Origin: an uncultured Lachnospiraceae bacterium
Lineage (GTDB): Bacteria; Bacillota; Clostridia; Lachnospirales; Lachnospiraceae
Assembly: GCA_910585965.1 (NCBI GenBank)
Contig: CAJUHH010000002.1
Location: forward strand, 1-64,000
Reading direction: 5' to 3'
Length of the DNA: 64,000 bases
Positions 27,018 to 35,842 of the stretch are shown here, piece by piece. The position numbers and the translations under genes were made by a program. The notes beneath the pieces are model-generated. The model was not told the origin of the DNA and did no database searches. It saw only the letters and a list, made by a program, of their open reading frames with translations. Each line of letters starts with the position of its first letter. The stretch's first letter is position 1.

Positions 27018-27794
27018 ATGGGATTCGATAGAATAGTACAATGCAAATATGTGGGTATGCGGGGAGGTATAACGAACGAGGGGAAGCAATTAAAGGTTGC
27101 AGTTTGCGATGATATAATGCCGGTTGCGTGTTATTATAAGGAGATGGTGGAAGCAATCTTAAGACAGCTGGAAGTGAAAGGGGAGGTGGCTGTTTACACG
27201 GAGGCAGGGGAACTGCTTTCCAGCCAGACAGGATATGAGATTGTATTTTTAGATATTGAATTATCGGACAGCAATGGCCTGCAGGTGGCAAAAAAGCTAA
27301 GGGAAAGGAAAGGGCATGAGAAAATTATTTTCATGACAAATTATAATCAATATATCCAGGAGGCTTATAAGGTACAGCCGTTTCGCTATTTATATAAATC
27401 CGACCCGGAAGAATGGGTCAGGGAGGCTATTATAGATGCGCTGGAAGAAAATGAAGAAAGACAGGGGATGTTGTTAGAGGGCGACGGGCAGACCCGTTGT
27501 ATTATTTTGGATGATATTTTATACGTGGAAGCATTGGGCGATGAAATTGCCATAATTCTGGAAGGGAAAGAAAAATATATTGTAAGGATGACGCTGAAGG
27601 CAATATATGGATTGCTGGAAAGTCGATTCATAAAATGCAGCAGGAGGGTATTAATTAATCCCAGGCACATTCAGGCTGTCGAAGATGCAAGTATTATATT
27701 GAACGGGGACGTTGAAATTCCAATGTCCTGCAGGGAGAAGAAAAGCGTAAAACAAAAGTACAGGGAATATATCAAGAAATCAGTAAAATGGTAG
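27018..27794 (+). CDS. LytTR response regulator (AgrA-like)
   Basis: A 258-residue regulator with an intact receiver domain: acidic pocket VAVCDD (about 29), phospho-acceptor aspartate in VFLDIELSDSNG (about 75), and FMTNYNQYIQEAY. A LytTR DNA-binding domain follows (IKCSRRVLINPRHIQAVE). The ATG at 27018 is favoured because AAAGGGGAACGGG precedes it; an upstream start at 26958 and a later one at 27057 are possible. The sensor kinase follows with 17 bases between, making a cognate pair. It lies inside the tubulin/GTPase block and may control the KAP/FRG part or the whole operon. Confidence 0.87.
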   Translation: MGFDRIVQCKYVGMRGGITNEGKQLKVAVCDDIMPVACYYKEMVEAILRQLEVKGEVAVYTEAGELLSSQTGYEIVFLDIELSDSNGLQVAKKLRERKGHEKIIFMTNYNQYIQEAYKVQPFRYLYKSDPEEWVREAIIDALEENEERQGMLLEGDGQTRCIILDDILYVEALGDEIAIILEGKEKYIVRMTLKAIYGLLESRFIKCSRRVLINPRHIQAVEDASIILNGDVEIPMSCREKKSVKQKYREYIKKSVKW

Positions 27795-27811
27795 TGATAA
27801 AGGGGAATTTT

Positions 27812-28528
27812 ATGTACAGATTCATAAGCCATATCCGGGAGGCGGCGGTACTCTTTCTAATTTCAATTCTGATTGTGCCATATCTTTATTTTTTTCATGT
27901 AAAAAAGAGGAAAAAACAGGAAATAGAAAAAAGAGAATATCAGCGGATGTTAAAAAGACAGAAGCAACATTATGACCATATGGTGAGCAGCAATATAGGA
28001 ATACGTAAGTTCCAGCATGATATTAAAAATCAGCTTTTTTGCCTGAAAAGGCTTTTGGAAAACGGCAATATCGACGGCGGATTGGAATACCTGCGGGATT
28101 TGCTATATGATTGCGGAAAAATTGGAACCAGGATAGAAACTGGAAATGATGTGATAGATGCCATAGTGGAAGATATTATTAAAGAAGAGGATCATATCGC
28201 CATAGAGTGGAACGGATGTTTTCCGAAAAAGACGAAAATAAAGGATACGGATTTAAGCATTTTGTTTGCCAATATTTTGAAAAATGCGAGAGAAGAAATT
28301 ATGGATTTGCCCGATAAAAAAATAATGGTAACGGTGAAGCTATTAAACGGCTCCATTTTTGTTTCCTGCAAAAATGCAACAAATCCTTCCCGTATCAGGC
28401 TGGGGAAAGGAGCAGGAAGGGGAATCGGTCTGGTAAAGGTAAAGGAGATTGTGGAACGTTATCATGGCGATATGAAAATCGAAAGGGGGGAAGAGTTTGT
28501 GATCGAGCTGATTTTTTATGATATATGA
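27812..28528 (+). CDS. AgrC-like (HPK10) histidine kinase lacking a sensor domain
   Basis: A 238-residue kinase. One N-terminal membrane helix (about 10-30) is followed by a basic linker, a phospho-acceptor helix with FQHDIKNQL (H about 68), and a GHKL ATPase domain with N-box NILKNAREE and G-box GRGIGLVKV. Classical AgrC proteins carry a five- to seven-helix sensor; here only one helix is present, so the input is probably from a partner membrane protein. The start at 27812 has AAGGGGAATTTT upstream. It forms a pair with the preceding response regulator. Confidence 0.85.
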   Translation: MYRFISHIREAAVLFLISILIVPYLYFFHVKKRKKQEIEKREYQRMLKRQKQHYDHMVSSNIGIRKFQHDIKNQLFCLKRLLENGNIDGGLEYLRDLLYDCGKIGTRIETGNDVIDAIVEDIIKEEDHIAIEWNGCFPKKTKIKDTDLSILFANILKNAREEIMDLPDKKIMVTVKLLNGSIFVSCKNATNPSRIRLGKGAGRGIGLVKVKEIVERYHGDMKIERGEEFVIELIFYDI

Positions 28529-28583
28529 GGCCATACGGCAGATGCAGGATTTGGATTCTACAGAAAGATAAGGAGAAATTGAT

Positions 28584-29978
28584 ATGCAAGAGGGAATTCA
28601 TGTACAGGAGGGAACCGATACGCCGGAGCGTGCGGTAGATGTGTTGGACAGAGAGGGATTTATTAAGCGGTTGAAAGATATAATGGAAACATTGTCAGCA
28701 AAAAGGGCAGGGTGTTGTTTCGGCATTGACGGCGCGTGGGGGAGCGGGAAAACCTTTGTGTTAAAAGAGCTGGAGCGTTCCCTTTCTCCTGTCCAGTCAG
28801 AGGAAACAGCAGACGATCGGTTTTATGTTTTCCATTATGATTGCTGGAAATATGATTATTATGAGGAACCGCTGCTGGCGATTGTAATCGCAATGCTGGA
28901 TGCGGTTCAGGACAGATTAAGCCAAATAACCAAAGGTATAGTTAAGAAAACATGGGAAAAGATAAAAGAAAATTTATATGAGGTCATGGGGGAGATATGC
29001 AGAAATAGAATAGGCTGTGACCTGGTGGAGATGGCAAAGGAATTTTTGGAAGAAGTAAAGGAAAATGAGGAAGCGGAAAAGGCCGGGATTGACCCTTGGC
29101 CTGGATTCAGGAAGGCGCTGGAAAAGACGAGGGAAGAAATAAAAGAAATAGCGAAAGAGAAAACGGTGGTAATTGTGGTGGATGAACTGGATAGGTGTCT
29201 GCCGGCATATTCCATAAAGGTGCTGGAGCGGCTTCACCACATATTTGAAGGGCTGGATAATGTGATAGTTATTGTCGCCATGGATAAGTCACAGATGGAG
29301 AAGTCGATTAAAGAAATATTTGGCGATATTGATGTGGATATTTATCTGCGGAAGTTTATCGCCTTTAAGGTGGATCTGGACAATGGACATGCGACGATGT
29401 ACGCCAGAAAATTTAAAGAATATTTTGATATGTTTGCTATGATGCCACAAACAGAAAAAATAGTAGAGGGGCTTCTTTCCGATATCCTGCAAGGGCTTGA
29501 TATGAGGACACAGGAGAGAATATTTAGAAAAGCGCAGATTATCCATGAGATGATAAAAGATGGACAGGAAGAGGATTGCAGCATTATGGCTTTTGAGATA
29601 TTGTACTTGGCGGTATCGTTGAAAACAAAACAGAAAGATATGAAATGGCTGTGTAATATTTTGGAGGACGATAATTTTGATGAGTTATGTATGGAGGAAA
29701 AGTCAGTCGGAATAAAAAGGCTTGGAAGAAAATATTTTGATATGCTGAGAAATTATGCGCATAGAAGCGTGGATCAGGGGGGAAAATATTTGAACGTCTA
29801 TTCGTTGTACGATGATTTAATTGGAAAAATGTTTTTCTGGCTGTCTAATGTATTTTATACTTATGATGGCGGGATATGCGGGAAATATTATTGTAACAGG
29901 CAGGACCAGCAGCTGGAAAAAGAGATTGAAAAGGTAAAAAGATTTGCAGAATTGGTTGAAATCATAAGCTGTGATTAA
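28584..29978 (+). CDS. KAP-family P-loop NTPase (second copy)
   Basis: A 464-residue KAP-type ATPase. Walker A is GAWGSGKT (residues 50-57), the characteristic YDCWKYDYYEEPLLAI segment follows near 85-100, and Walker B VVIVVDELDRCLPAYSIKVL begins near 195. The region between ~105 and 190 has an extra charged helical insertion relative to the first copy. The two KAP proteins share motifs but little else, so they are not a recent duplication. A good AAGGAGA site precedes the ATG. It ends 29 bases before the FRG-domain gene and is probably functionally tied to it. Confidence 0.85.
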   Translation: MQEGIHVQEGTDTPERAVDVLDREGFIKRLKDIMETLSAKRAGCCFGIDGAWGSGKTFVLKELERSLSPVQSEETADDRFYVFHYDCWKYDYYEEPLLAIVIAMLDAVQDRLSQITKGIVKKTWEKIKENLYEVMGEICRNRIGCDLVEMAKEFLEEVKENEEAEKAGIDPWPGFRKALEKTREEIKEIAKEKTVVIVVDELDRCLPAYSIKVLERLHHIFEGLDNVIVIVAMDKSQMEKSIKEIFGDIDVDIYLRKFIAFKVDLDNGHATMYARKFKEYFDMFAMMPQTEKIVEGLLSDILQGLDMRTQERIFRKAQIIHEMIKDGQEEDCSIMAFEILYLAVSLKTKQKDMKWLCNILEDDNFDELCMEEKSVGIKRLGRKYFDMLRNYAHRSVDQGGKYLNVYSLYDDLIGKMFFWLSNVFYTYDGGICGKYYCNRQDQQLEKEIEKVKRFAELVEIISCD

Positions 29979-30007
29979 AAACAGAAACCACAAATAGGAG
30001 GATGCAA

Positions 30008-31672
30008 ATGGGATATGATGAATCAAGTTTGCAGCGCGCCCAGGCGCTTATTTCCGCGCAACGTCCGGCAGAAGCGGCTGCAATTTTACAGCAGCTGCTC
30101 CGGCAGAGGCCTGACAGGGATGCCTACGCCATGTTGGGAGATCTTTATTCGATGGGGCAGGGCGTTGAAAAAAATGCGGATAAAGCCTGTGAATGCTTTG
30201 AAAATGCGGCAAAGATGGGGCATGTCGGGGCAATGCGGGCGACAGCCGAGATGAATTACCGGGGAGGGATGATCCATGAGCCTTTCTTTCTGAAAGCAGC
30301 GGCGTGGTATCATAAAGCTGCAGAATGCGGTGACAGAGAAAGCATGTATATGGCAGGGGTATGTGATTTATTCTGCGAAAGCGAAAGACGTCGCCCAGAG
30401 AAACGGCCGGAAGAGGAGGATATGTATATCTGGCGGATAGGCATGCAACTGCTGGCGGCTTCCAGGGATTTGAGGGCGGAGCCCCTGCTCCATTATGCGG
30501 GCAGAAGACTTCCGCGCTGGAGAAAAATACCGGTTATGACAGTGCGGGAATTGTATGAAAAACTGCGCAGGGATGAGCAGAATCAAAAATACATATACCG
30601 GGGGCAGACGCGGATGTACCAGCCGCCCCTCAGGCCGAGTGCCTTCCGCCCCTGCCAGTATTCCCGATTTGCGATGGAGGGGGAGCCGGCATACCAGGTC
30701 AGGAACTGGGGAAGGGAATTTTATCTCGAACGCACGGATAATGAATATTTGTTCGGCGATGAAAAGAGGACGAAATCCCACGCTGCCCGACGTATTATGA
30801 GTGTTTATATGAACAATGCATTGGGTTATCCCCTGACGCAGGCTTTGTTCCAGCAGGCGGGGTATTCCTCGGAAGGGCTGGACGTGACTTATGATCTGCA
30901 TATTGCTTTGTTTTTTGCGCTATATGAATTTGATGCGGAGAAAGGGAAGTATAAAAGAAAAAAGGCGGGGAAGCGGCAGTCCGTGGTTTATCGGTGGAAG
31001 AAGCCGGAGAGCAGCTTTTCCTTGCAGGATGACTACTATAAAAAAGCGCATTTTATTCCAAGCCTGGAAATCATTCAAAACTTTGGGGTATGCAGGAGCA
31101 GGGAGGAGAGCATTGCCAGCCTGGAGCGCTATTTGAATGCGATCCATTGGGGCAGCATGGAATTTGACCTGCCGGATTACCGGCCGTTTGAGTTGATCAG
31201 GCTCCCGGAGGAAGCCAGGACGAAAAGCCGTATTGCGAGACAGAAGGGGGCGCTTTTGATCCCGGACATTATCCCGAGCAGCAGGATGATGGAAACCCAT
31301 GCGCTATGGGGGTATCCGATCGAAGTAAATAGCAATATGGAATATAACTTGGTGCAGGATCTGTCGGATCCGTCCATCTGTGACAGCTTTTTGATCGATT
31401 GCAGCGATTTGAGGGATGCGGATTTTGATTTATTAAAAGATATTCCATCCCCGGATGAAATATACAGCGAAGGGCAAAACGATATTTCCCATATTCTGAC
31501 TTATAATATTTTCGAGCGGGTATATGAGGAAGCGATGCGGATGGGGACGATTCCGATAGAACAGATTCCCATCATGCCGGGGTATGGGGTCAGTTATTTA
31601 GATGTTTTGCAATTGCTGCAGAAATGGAACCAAAAACGGAAAAAGGATCAGTATTTTTATATTTTTCAATAA
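30008..31672 (+). CDS. Sel1-repeat and FRG-domain protein
   Basis: A 554-residue protein. Residues ~10-120 contain two Sel1/TPR-like repeats (for example AMLGDLYSMGQGVEKNADKA). The middle ~180-310 is an FRG domain: the YRGQTRMYQPPLRPSAFR start, an LTQALFQQAGYSSEGLDVT segment and the closing DLHIALFFAL. FRG domains are widespread in bacterial defence loci, and their biochemical activity is not established in general. The C-terminal ~240 residues are unassigned. The start at 30008 fits AGGAGG six bases upstream; an ATG at 30002 abuts that site. It is the last gene of the block and a reasonable candidate effector. Confidence 0.78.
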   Translation: MGYDESSLQRAQALISAQRPAEAAAILQQLLRQRPDRDAYAMLGDLYSMGQGVEKNADKACECFENAAKMGHVGAMRATAEMNYRGGMIHEPFFLKAAAWYHKAAECGDRESMYMAGVCDLFCESERRRPEKRPEEEDMYIWRIGMQLLAASRDLRAEPLLHYAGRRLPRWRKIPVMTVRELYEKLRRDEQNQKYIYRGQTRMYQPPLRPSAFRPCQYSRFAMEGEPAYQVRNWGREFYLERTDNEYLFGDEKRTKSHAARRIMSVYMNNALGYPLTQALFQQAGYSSEGLDVTYDLHIALFFALYEFDAEKGKYKRKKAGKRQSVVYRWKKPESSFSLQDDYYKKAHFIPSLEIIQNFGVCRSREESIASLERYLNAIHWGSMEFDLPDYRPFELIRLPEEARTKSRIARQKGALLIPDIIPSSRMMETHALWGYPIEVNSNMEYNLVQDLSDPSICDSFLIDCSDLRDADFDLLKDIPSPDEIYSEGQNDISHILTYNIFERVYEEAMRMGTIPIEQIPIMPGYGVSYLDVLQLLQKWNQKRKKDQYFYIFQ

Positions 31673-31730
31673 AATTTGACAACGTTATTTGCATAGGATT
31701 ATAAACTTATAAATATTTCATAAAATAATA

Positions 31731-31836
31731 TTTACTCAAATAGCAATGTGTGATATGATATAGAAGATGTAAAAGGGTAAACATATAGAAATGGCAGGTG
31801 CGGAAGCTGGGCCTGGCCGATGCATCTGCCATTTTG
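31731..31836 (+). promoter_or_regulatory. Promoter followed by a strong hairpin (element D)
   Basis: TTTACT (31731-31736), a 17-base spacer and TATGAT (31754-31759) form a good promoter. The motif GTAAAAGGG follows from 31769. Then comes a 12-bp stem, AATGGCAGGTGC (31790-31801) with GCATCTGCCATT (31822-31833), with one G-T pair and only TTTT after it. The layout resembles elements A and B at 35.8 and 40.8 kb. It lies between the FRG gene and the convergent XRE gene and may act as a terminator for one or both. Confidence 0.45.
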
Positions 31837-31846
31837 GCAATAAAGT

Positions 31847-32212
31847 TTACTGCTTTTTCTTCTCACTGGATTGGGAATGGATCAAGTAGGATAAGAAACG
31901 CATCATCTCTGCCTTGTTGTCGTTGTTCAGTTTTTTCAGGCTGATCAGGACATCCTTCAACGTGGTATCCTGGACAAAGGATGCGTTGAGGTCATAAGCT
32001 CCTGCGCGTTCTGGCTCTATGCCAAAAAGATAGTCCGTACTCACATGGTACAGTTTGGCCAGCCCAACGGCGTGCCTGGAAGGAAGTTCCCGCCTGTCCA
32101 GCTCATAATAGGAATAGGCCTGCTGGGATATGCCGAGATAGTCTGCGACCTGTCTTTGTTTGTAGTTGTTTTCGTCCCGTAAATTCTTGATTTTAACATG
32201 AATGCTTGTCAA
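31847..32212 (-). CDS. XRE-family helix-turn-helix regulator
   Basis: A 121-residue protein with an N-terminal helix-turn-helix (IKNLRDENNYKQRQVADYLG, then SQQAYSYYELDRRELPS) and a C-terminal helical region that probably dimerises. It is transcribed towards the FRG gene and away from gmd. The GAGG-type ribosome site lies just before the ATG. It could repress its own divergent promoter region or the small frame at 32328; no direct evidence links it to the 20-kb block. Confidence 0.85.
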   Translation of the reverse strand: MTSIHVKIKNLRDENNYKQRQVADYLGISQQAYSYYELDRRELPSRHAVGLAKLYHVSTDYLFGIEPERAGAYDLNASFVQDTTLKDVLISLKKLNNDNKAEMMRFLSYLIHSQSSEKKKQ

Positions 32213-32327
32213 TTTTATCCCTCCTCACTTTTTATTGTTGTTCACCGGATGACAAAATCATAACACATAAACAACAAATATGCACTACTATACATCAAAA
32301 ATATGTAAATTTTTTTGGGAGGTATGG

Positions 32328-32453
32328 ATGCATGGAAAAAGCAATGGAAAAAGATGCAGAAAAAAAGGAATGAAAGGAAACCAGCAGACATTGATTAATG
32401 TATATATTTGTGATAAAGTATCAATATATAAAAAGAAGCAAATGATTTACTAA
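32328..32453 (+). CDS. Possible 41-residue basic peptide
   Basis: In the 266-base gap between the XRE gene and gmd, GGGAGG sits five bases before an ATG at 32328 that opens a 41-codon frame. The peptide is basic (many Lys and Arg) with two cysteines and no membrane helix. The frame could be chance in this AT-rich gap, and an overlapping 24-codon frame starts at 32324. The rest of the gap shows only AT-rich sequence that could hold the promoters for the divergent genes. Confidence 0.25.
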   Translation: MHGKSNGKRCRKKGMKGNQQTLINVYICDKVSIYKKKQMIY

Positions 32454-32478
32454 TCGAAGATAAGGAAGGAACTGAAAA

Positions 32479-33510
32479 ATGAAAAAGGCATTGATTACCG
32501 GAGTGACGGGGCAGGATGGCTCCTATTTGGCAGAACTGTTATTGGAAAAGGGGTATGAAGTATATGGCATTATGCGCCGGAAATCCGTGGTGGATTATGG
32601 CAATGTAGAGCATATTAAGGATAAGATACACTTTATTTATGCAGATATGACGGATCTGGTGTCCTTGGTGAATGCCATGAGGATATCCGAGGCCGATGAA
32701 GTATATAATCTGGCGGCTCAGTCATTCGTGGCCACTTCATGGGAGCAGCCTCTAGCGACGGCGCAGATCGATGCGCTGGGCGTTACCAATATGCTGGAAG
32801 CGATCCGCATAGTGAAGCCTTCCTGCCGCTTTTACCAGGCTTCTACGTCCGAGATGTTCGGCCTGGTGCAGGAAACCCCGCAACGGGAAACCACCCCGTT
32901 TTATCCCCGAAGCCCATATGGCGTGGCAAAGGTATACGGACATTGGATTACGAAGAATTATAGGGAGAGCTATGGGCTGTATGCGTGCAGCGGCATTCTG
33001 TTTAATCATGAGAGCGAACGGAGGGGAAAAGAATTTGTCACCCGTAAGATCACGGATTCCGCAGCCAGGATCAAGCTGGGAATACAGGACCATATCGAGC
33101 TGGGGAATATGGATTCCAAGCGCGACTGGGGGCATTCCAAAGACTATGTATATGCGATGTGGTTGATGCTTCAGCAGGATCATGCGGACGATTATGTGAT
33201 CGCAACCAATGAGACGAGAACCGTCCGGGAATTTGTGGAAATTGCTTTTTCCAAAATCGGAATCGAACTGGAGTGGAGCGGCAAGGGCGTGGATGAAGTA
33301 GGAAAGAACAAGGCGGATGGAAAGACATTAGTGAAAGTCAATAAAGAATTTTTCCGTCCCGCAGAAGTGGAAATCTTGTTGGGAGACCCGTCAAAGGCGG
33401 AAAAAGAACTTGGGTGGAAACGGGAAATCTCCTTCGACGAATTGGTGGAGCGGATGGTAAAAAACGATATGGAGCTTGTAAAAAAAGAGATTGCATTCAA
33501 TAACTTATAA
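32479..33510 (+). CDS. gmd: GDP-mannose 4,6-dehydratase
   Basis: The enzyme converts GDP-D-mannose to GDP-4-keto-6-deoxymannose. The 343-residue protein is family length. It shows the NADP motif GVTGQDGSYLAELLLEKGY (from residue 8), the hallmark RRKS(V) segment near 35, and catalytic YxxxK in PRSPYGVAKVYG. NHESERRGKEFVTRKI is also diagnostic. A strong AAGGAAGG site precedes the ATG. The next gene encodes the matching reductase, and GDP-mannose can come from the ManC-ManA fusion at 60169. Confidence 0.95.
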   Translation: MKKALITGVTGQDGSYLAELLLEKGYEVYGIMRRKSVVDYGNVEHIKDKIHFIYADMTDLVSLVNAMRISEADEVYNLAAQSFVATSWEQPLATAQIDALGVTNMLEAIRIVKPSCRFYQASTSEMFGLVQETPQRETTPFYPRSPYGVAKVYGHWITKNYRESYGLYACSGILFNHESERRGKEFVTRKITDSAARIKLGIQDHIELGNMDSKRDWGHSKDYVYAMWLMLQQDHADDYVIATNETRTVREFVEIAFSKIGIELEWSGKGVDEVGKNKADGKTLVKVNKEFFRPAEVEILLGDPSKAEKELGWKREISFDELVERMVKNDMELVKKEIAFNNL

Positions 33511-33583
33511 TGAATGATAGCAAAGGGACAGAAAGGGAATTTCAGGTGGAATTCCCTCTGTTTGCCTTATAGGGTACATGACT

Positions 33584-34525
33584 ATGAAGAAAGCATTGAT
33601 TATCGGGGCGGCGGGATTTGTCGGCAGCTATCTGGCCGGACATCTTCGTGAAAAGCAAGGAATGGAAGTATATGTCACCAAGCTGCCCCATGAAGAGTTC
33701 CGGGGGGACAGCGATAGAGTATATAATTTGAATATTCTGAATAAAGAGGAGATCGTATCGTTGCTGTTTGAGGCGCGGCCGGATTACATTTTCCATCTGG
33801 CTGCCCAGAGTTCGGTAGGGCTGGCATGGAAGAACCCTTTGCTGACGATTGATGTCAATATTAAAGGCAGCGTGAACGTGATGGATGCGATCCGTGAGCT
33901 GTATTATAAGCCAAGGATATTGCTGATTGGTTCAGGGGAGGAATATGGGCATATAGAAAAGGGCGAGACGCCGATCCGGGAGGAAAACAGGCTCCGCCCG
34001 GGAAATATTTATGCCGCTACAAAAGTATGCCAAAATATGATAGGAAATATTTATGCACAGGCATATGACATGGAGATCATGATGGTAAGGGCGTTTAACC
34101 ATATTGGCCCTACACAGTCATCTATTTTTGTAGTTTCCGATTTCTGCCGCCAGGTGGCCGAAATCGAAAAAGGGCTTCGGGAGCCAGTGATGTATGTCGG
34201 CAATCTGGATGCGAGAAGGGATTTCACGGATGTCCGGGATGTGGTGGAAGCATACGGGCTGCTGGCTGTGCATGGAGAGCCGGGGGAGACCTATAACGTA
34301 GGCAGGGGAGAGGCCGTAAGTATCCGGGAGATTCTGGAGATGATTATTGCCTTGTCTGATAAGGATATCAAGATCGAAATAGATAAAAATAAGCTCCGGC
34401 CGGTGGATGTGCCGATTATTGAAGCGGATATTTCAAAAATCAGCGGCCTGACGGGATGGAAGCCGAAGATCCCGCTGGGGCGGACGATTGAAGAAACCTT
34501 AAATTATTGGCGCGAAACGATATAA
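33584..34525 (+). CDS. rmd: GDP-4-keto-6-deoxy-D-mannose reductase
   Basis: A 313-residue SDR enzyme that reduces the Gmd product to GDP-D-rhamnose. It has the GAAGFVGSYLAGHL nucleotide-binding motif, SGEEYG with catalytic serine, YAATK (the YxxxK pair, about residues 146-150) and the Rmd-like FNHIGPTQS. Rmd rather than GDP-fucose synthase is favoured because the FNHIGP and LDARRDFTDVRDVV segments are typical of Rmd. The start at 33584 has better spacing from the weak AGGG site than the ATG at 33578. A 67-base gap with a GGAATTTC...GGAATTCC-like hairpin separates it from gmd. Confidence 0.87.
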   Translation: MKKALIIGAAGFVGSYLAGHLREKQGMEVYVTKLPHEEFRGDSDRVYNLNILNKEEIVSLLFEARPDYIFHLAAQSSVGLAWKNPLLTIDVNIKGSVNVMDAIRELYYKPRILLIGSGEEYGHIEKGETPIREENRLRPGNIYAATKVCQNMIGNIYAQAYDMEIMMVRAFNHIGPTQSSIFVVSDFCRQVAEIEKGLREPVMYVGNLDARRDFTDVRDVVEAYGLLAVHGEPGETYNVGRGEAVSIREILEMIIALSDKDIKIEIDKNKLRPVDVPIIEADISKISGLTGWKPKIPLGRTIEETLNYWRETI

Positions 34526-34538
34526 GAGGAGAAGGGTT

Positions 34539-35426
34539 ATGGGAGACATACATTCATTATTTTCTACCAGCGGAATTACCGATTCCGTCAGGATGCTGCA
34601 TACGCCGGGTGAATTTGCCAGAAAAAATTTGCTGTATGTGCAGGAGGTGGGGAGGCTGAAGAGCCTTCGAGCCCATAAATCGCAGAGGGAAAATTTGAAT
34701 TCCTATTTGTTTTTCGGAGTGGAGAGCGGAGAGGGAACCGTTTTTATTGGAAGCGACAGTTATAAAGTGAGGGAAGGGGATTGCGTGCTGATCAACTGTT
34801 CCAACTACTATGCCCATGAGAGCAGCGTGGATAAACCGTGGGAACTGATATGGGTTCATTTTAACGGGCATGGAGCAGAGGAATATTTCCGCCTGTTTAT
34901 GGAGCAGAATGAGCATAAGAGCGTATTCCGGCCGGGGAGCATGAAGGATATGAAGGCATATATTGGGGAATTGATGGAATGCCAGAAGGAAAAGGATCTG
35001 GAAGCGGAGCTTCAGAGCGGGGAGATCCTGCTCCGGCTGCTCAACAGCTGCATCCTGTCGGTGATGAGGCAGAAGGGAAACCAGCAGGACCGTTATAAGG
35101 AGATATGCAGGGAAATAAGGGAAAGCGTAAATGAAAGATACCGCCAGGCCAATCTGGTTGCAGCGCTGGCGGAAAAATACGAGATGGAAGAGGATGAGCT
35201 GGATGACTGCTTCCATAAGACATATGGCATTACGTTGAGGGATTATATCCTGAACCGGAGGTTTACTGCTGCCAAGGAACTGCTGCGGTTTACGATAAAG
35301 CCGGTGAAGGAGATCGTTGATGAATCCGGCATAGGGAATGACGATTTGTTCCGCAGGCTTTTCCAGGACGGGGAAGGAATGACGGCGGAGGAATATCGGA
35401 TGAAGTGGGCGCAGTGGGTGAAGTAG
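34539..35426 (+). CDS. AraC-family transcriptional regulator with cupin domain
   Basis: A 295-residue regulator. The N-terminal ~130 residues are a cupin-like ligand domain (VREGDCVLINCSNYYAHES). The C-terminal ~100 residues hold two helix-turn-helix motifs, the second being VKEIVDESGIGNDDLFRRLF with the usual FxRxF-like spacing. The gene follows rmd by 13 bases with an AGGAG site, so it belongs to the same transcript. It may sense a sugar and control surface-glycan genes; the ligand is unknown. Confidence 0.85.
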   Translation: MGDIHSLFSTSGITDSVRMLHTPGEFARKNLLYVQEVGRLKSLRAHKSQRENLNSYLFFGVESGEGTVFIGSDSYKVREGDCVLINCSNYYAHESSVDKPWELIWVHFNGHGAEEYFRLFMEQNEHKSVFRPGSMKDMKAYIGELMECQKEKDLEAELQSGEILLRLLNSCILSVMRQKGNQQDRYKEICREIRESVNERYRQANLVAALAEKYEMEEDELDDCFHKTYGITLRDYILNRRFTAAKELLRFTIKPVKEIVDESGIGNDDLFRRLFQDGEGMTAEEYRMKWAQWVK

Positions 35427-35448
35427 GCGTGACGGGAAGGAAACGAGC

Positions 35449-35802
35449 ATGGGGGTTTATTTGAATCCGGGGAACGATTTGTTCCGTGAATCGCTGAAAT
35501 CGGAGATATATGTGGATAAAACAGGATTCCTGGCATATTTGAACCGTGTGATCGGGACGGAGCAAAAAAATATATGCGTCAGTCGGCCGAGACGTTTTGG
35601 CAAATCCATGGCAGCCGAATATGTCGGCTTTACGGAGGAAGAGGTGATTGGGCTTTGCGGGCGGTATCGGATGGATTTTTCCGAGTTGAAGAGGTGGTAT
35701 AACGGATACTTGTATGAGGGCGACGTGCTGTTAGTGGGCATTCATTACAACAAATCAGACAAGGCTCATGAGTGCATGATTGAGCGGTATAAAAGAAATT
35801 AG
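35449..35802 (+). pseudogene. Collapsed AAA-ATPase-like gene with two internal deletions
   Basis: The 117 codons read in frame but join three separated parts of a family that is normally above 500 residues (AAA-ATPase-like with a C-terminal nuclease-like domain). They are the N-terminal part ending in SRPRRFGKSMAA, where the P-loop is cut off, a middle part FTEEEVIGLCGRYRMDFSEL with KRWYNGY, and the extreme C-terminus EGDVLLVGIHYNKSDKAHEC. The Walker B and nuclease residues are missing, so it cannot act as the normal enzyme. It is either a decaying gene or a fragment kept by chance. A good ribosome site (GGAAGG) remains. Confidence 0.75.
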
Positions 35803-35842
35803 AAAAAAATAGTTTTTGAAAATAGTATTTTAAAAAATCCCC

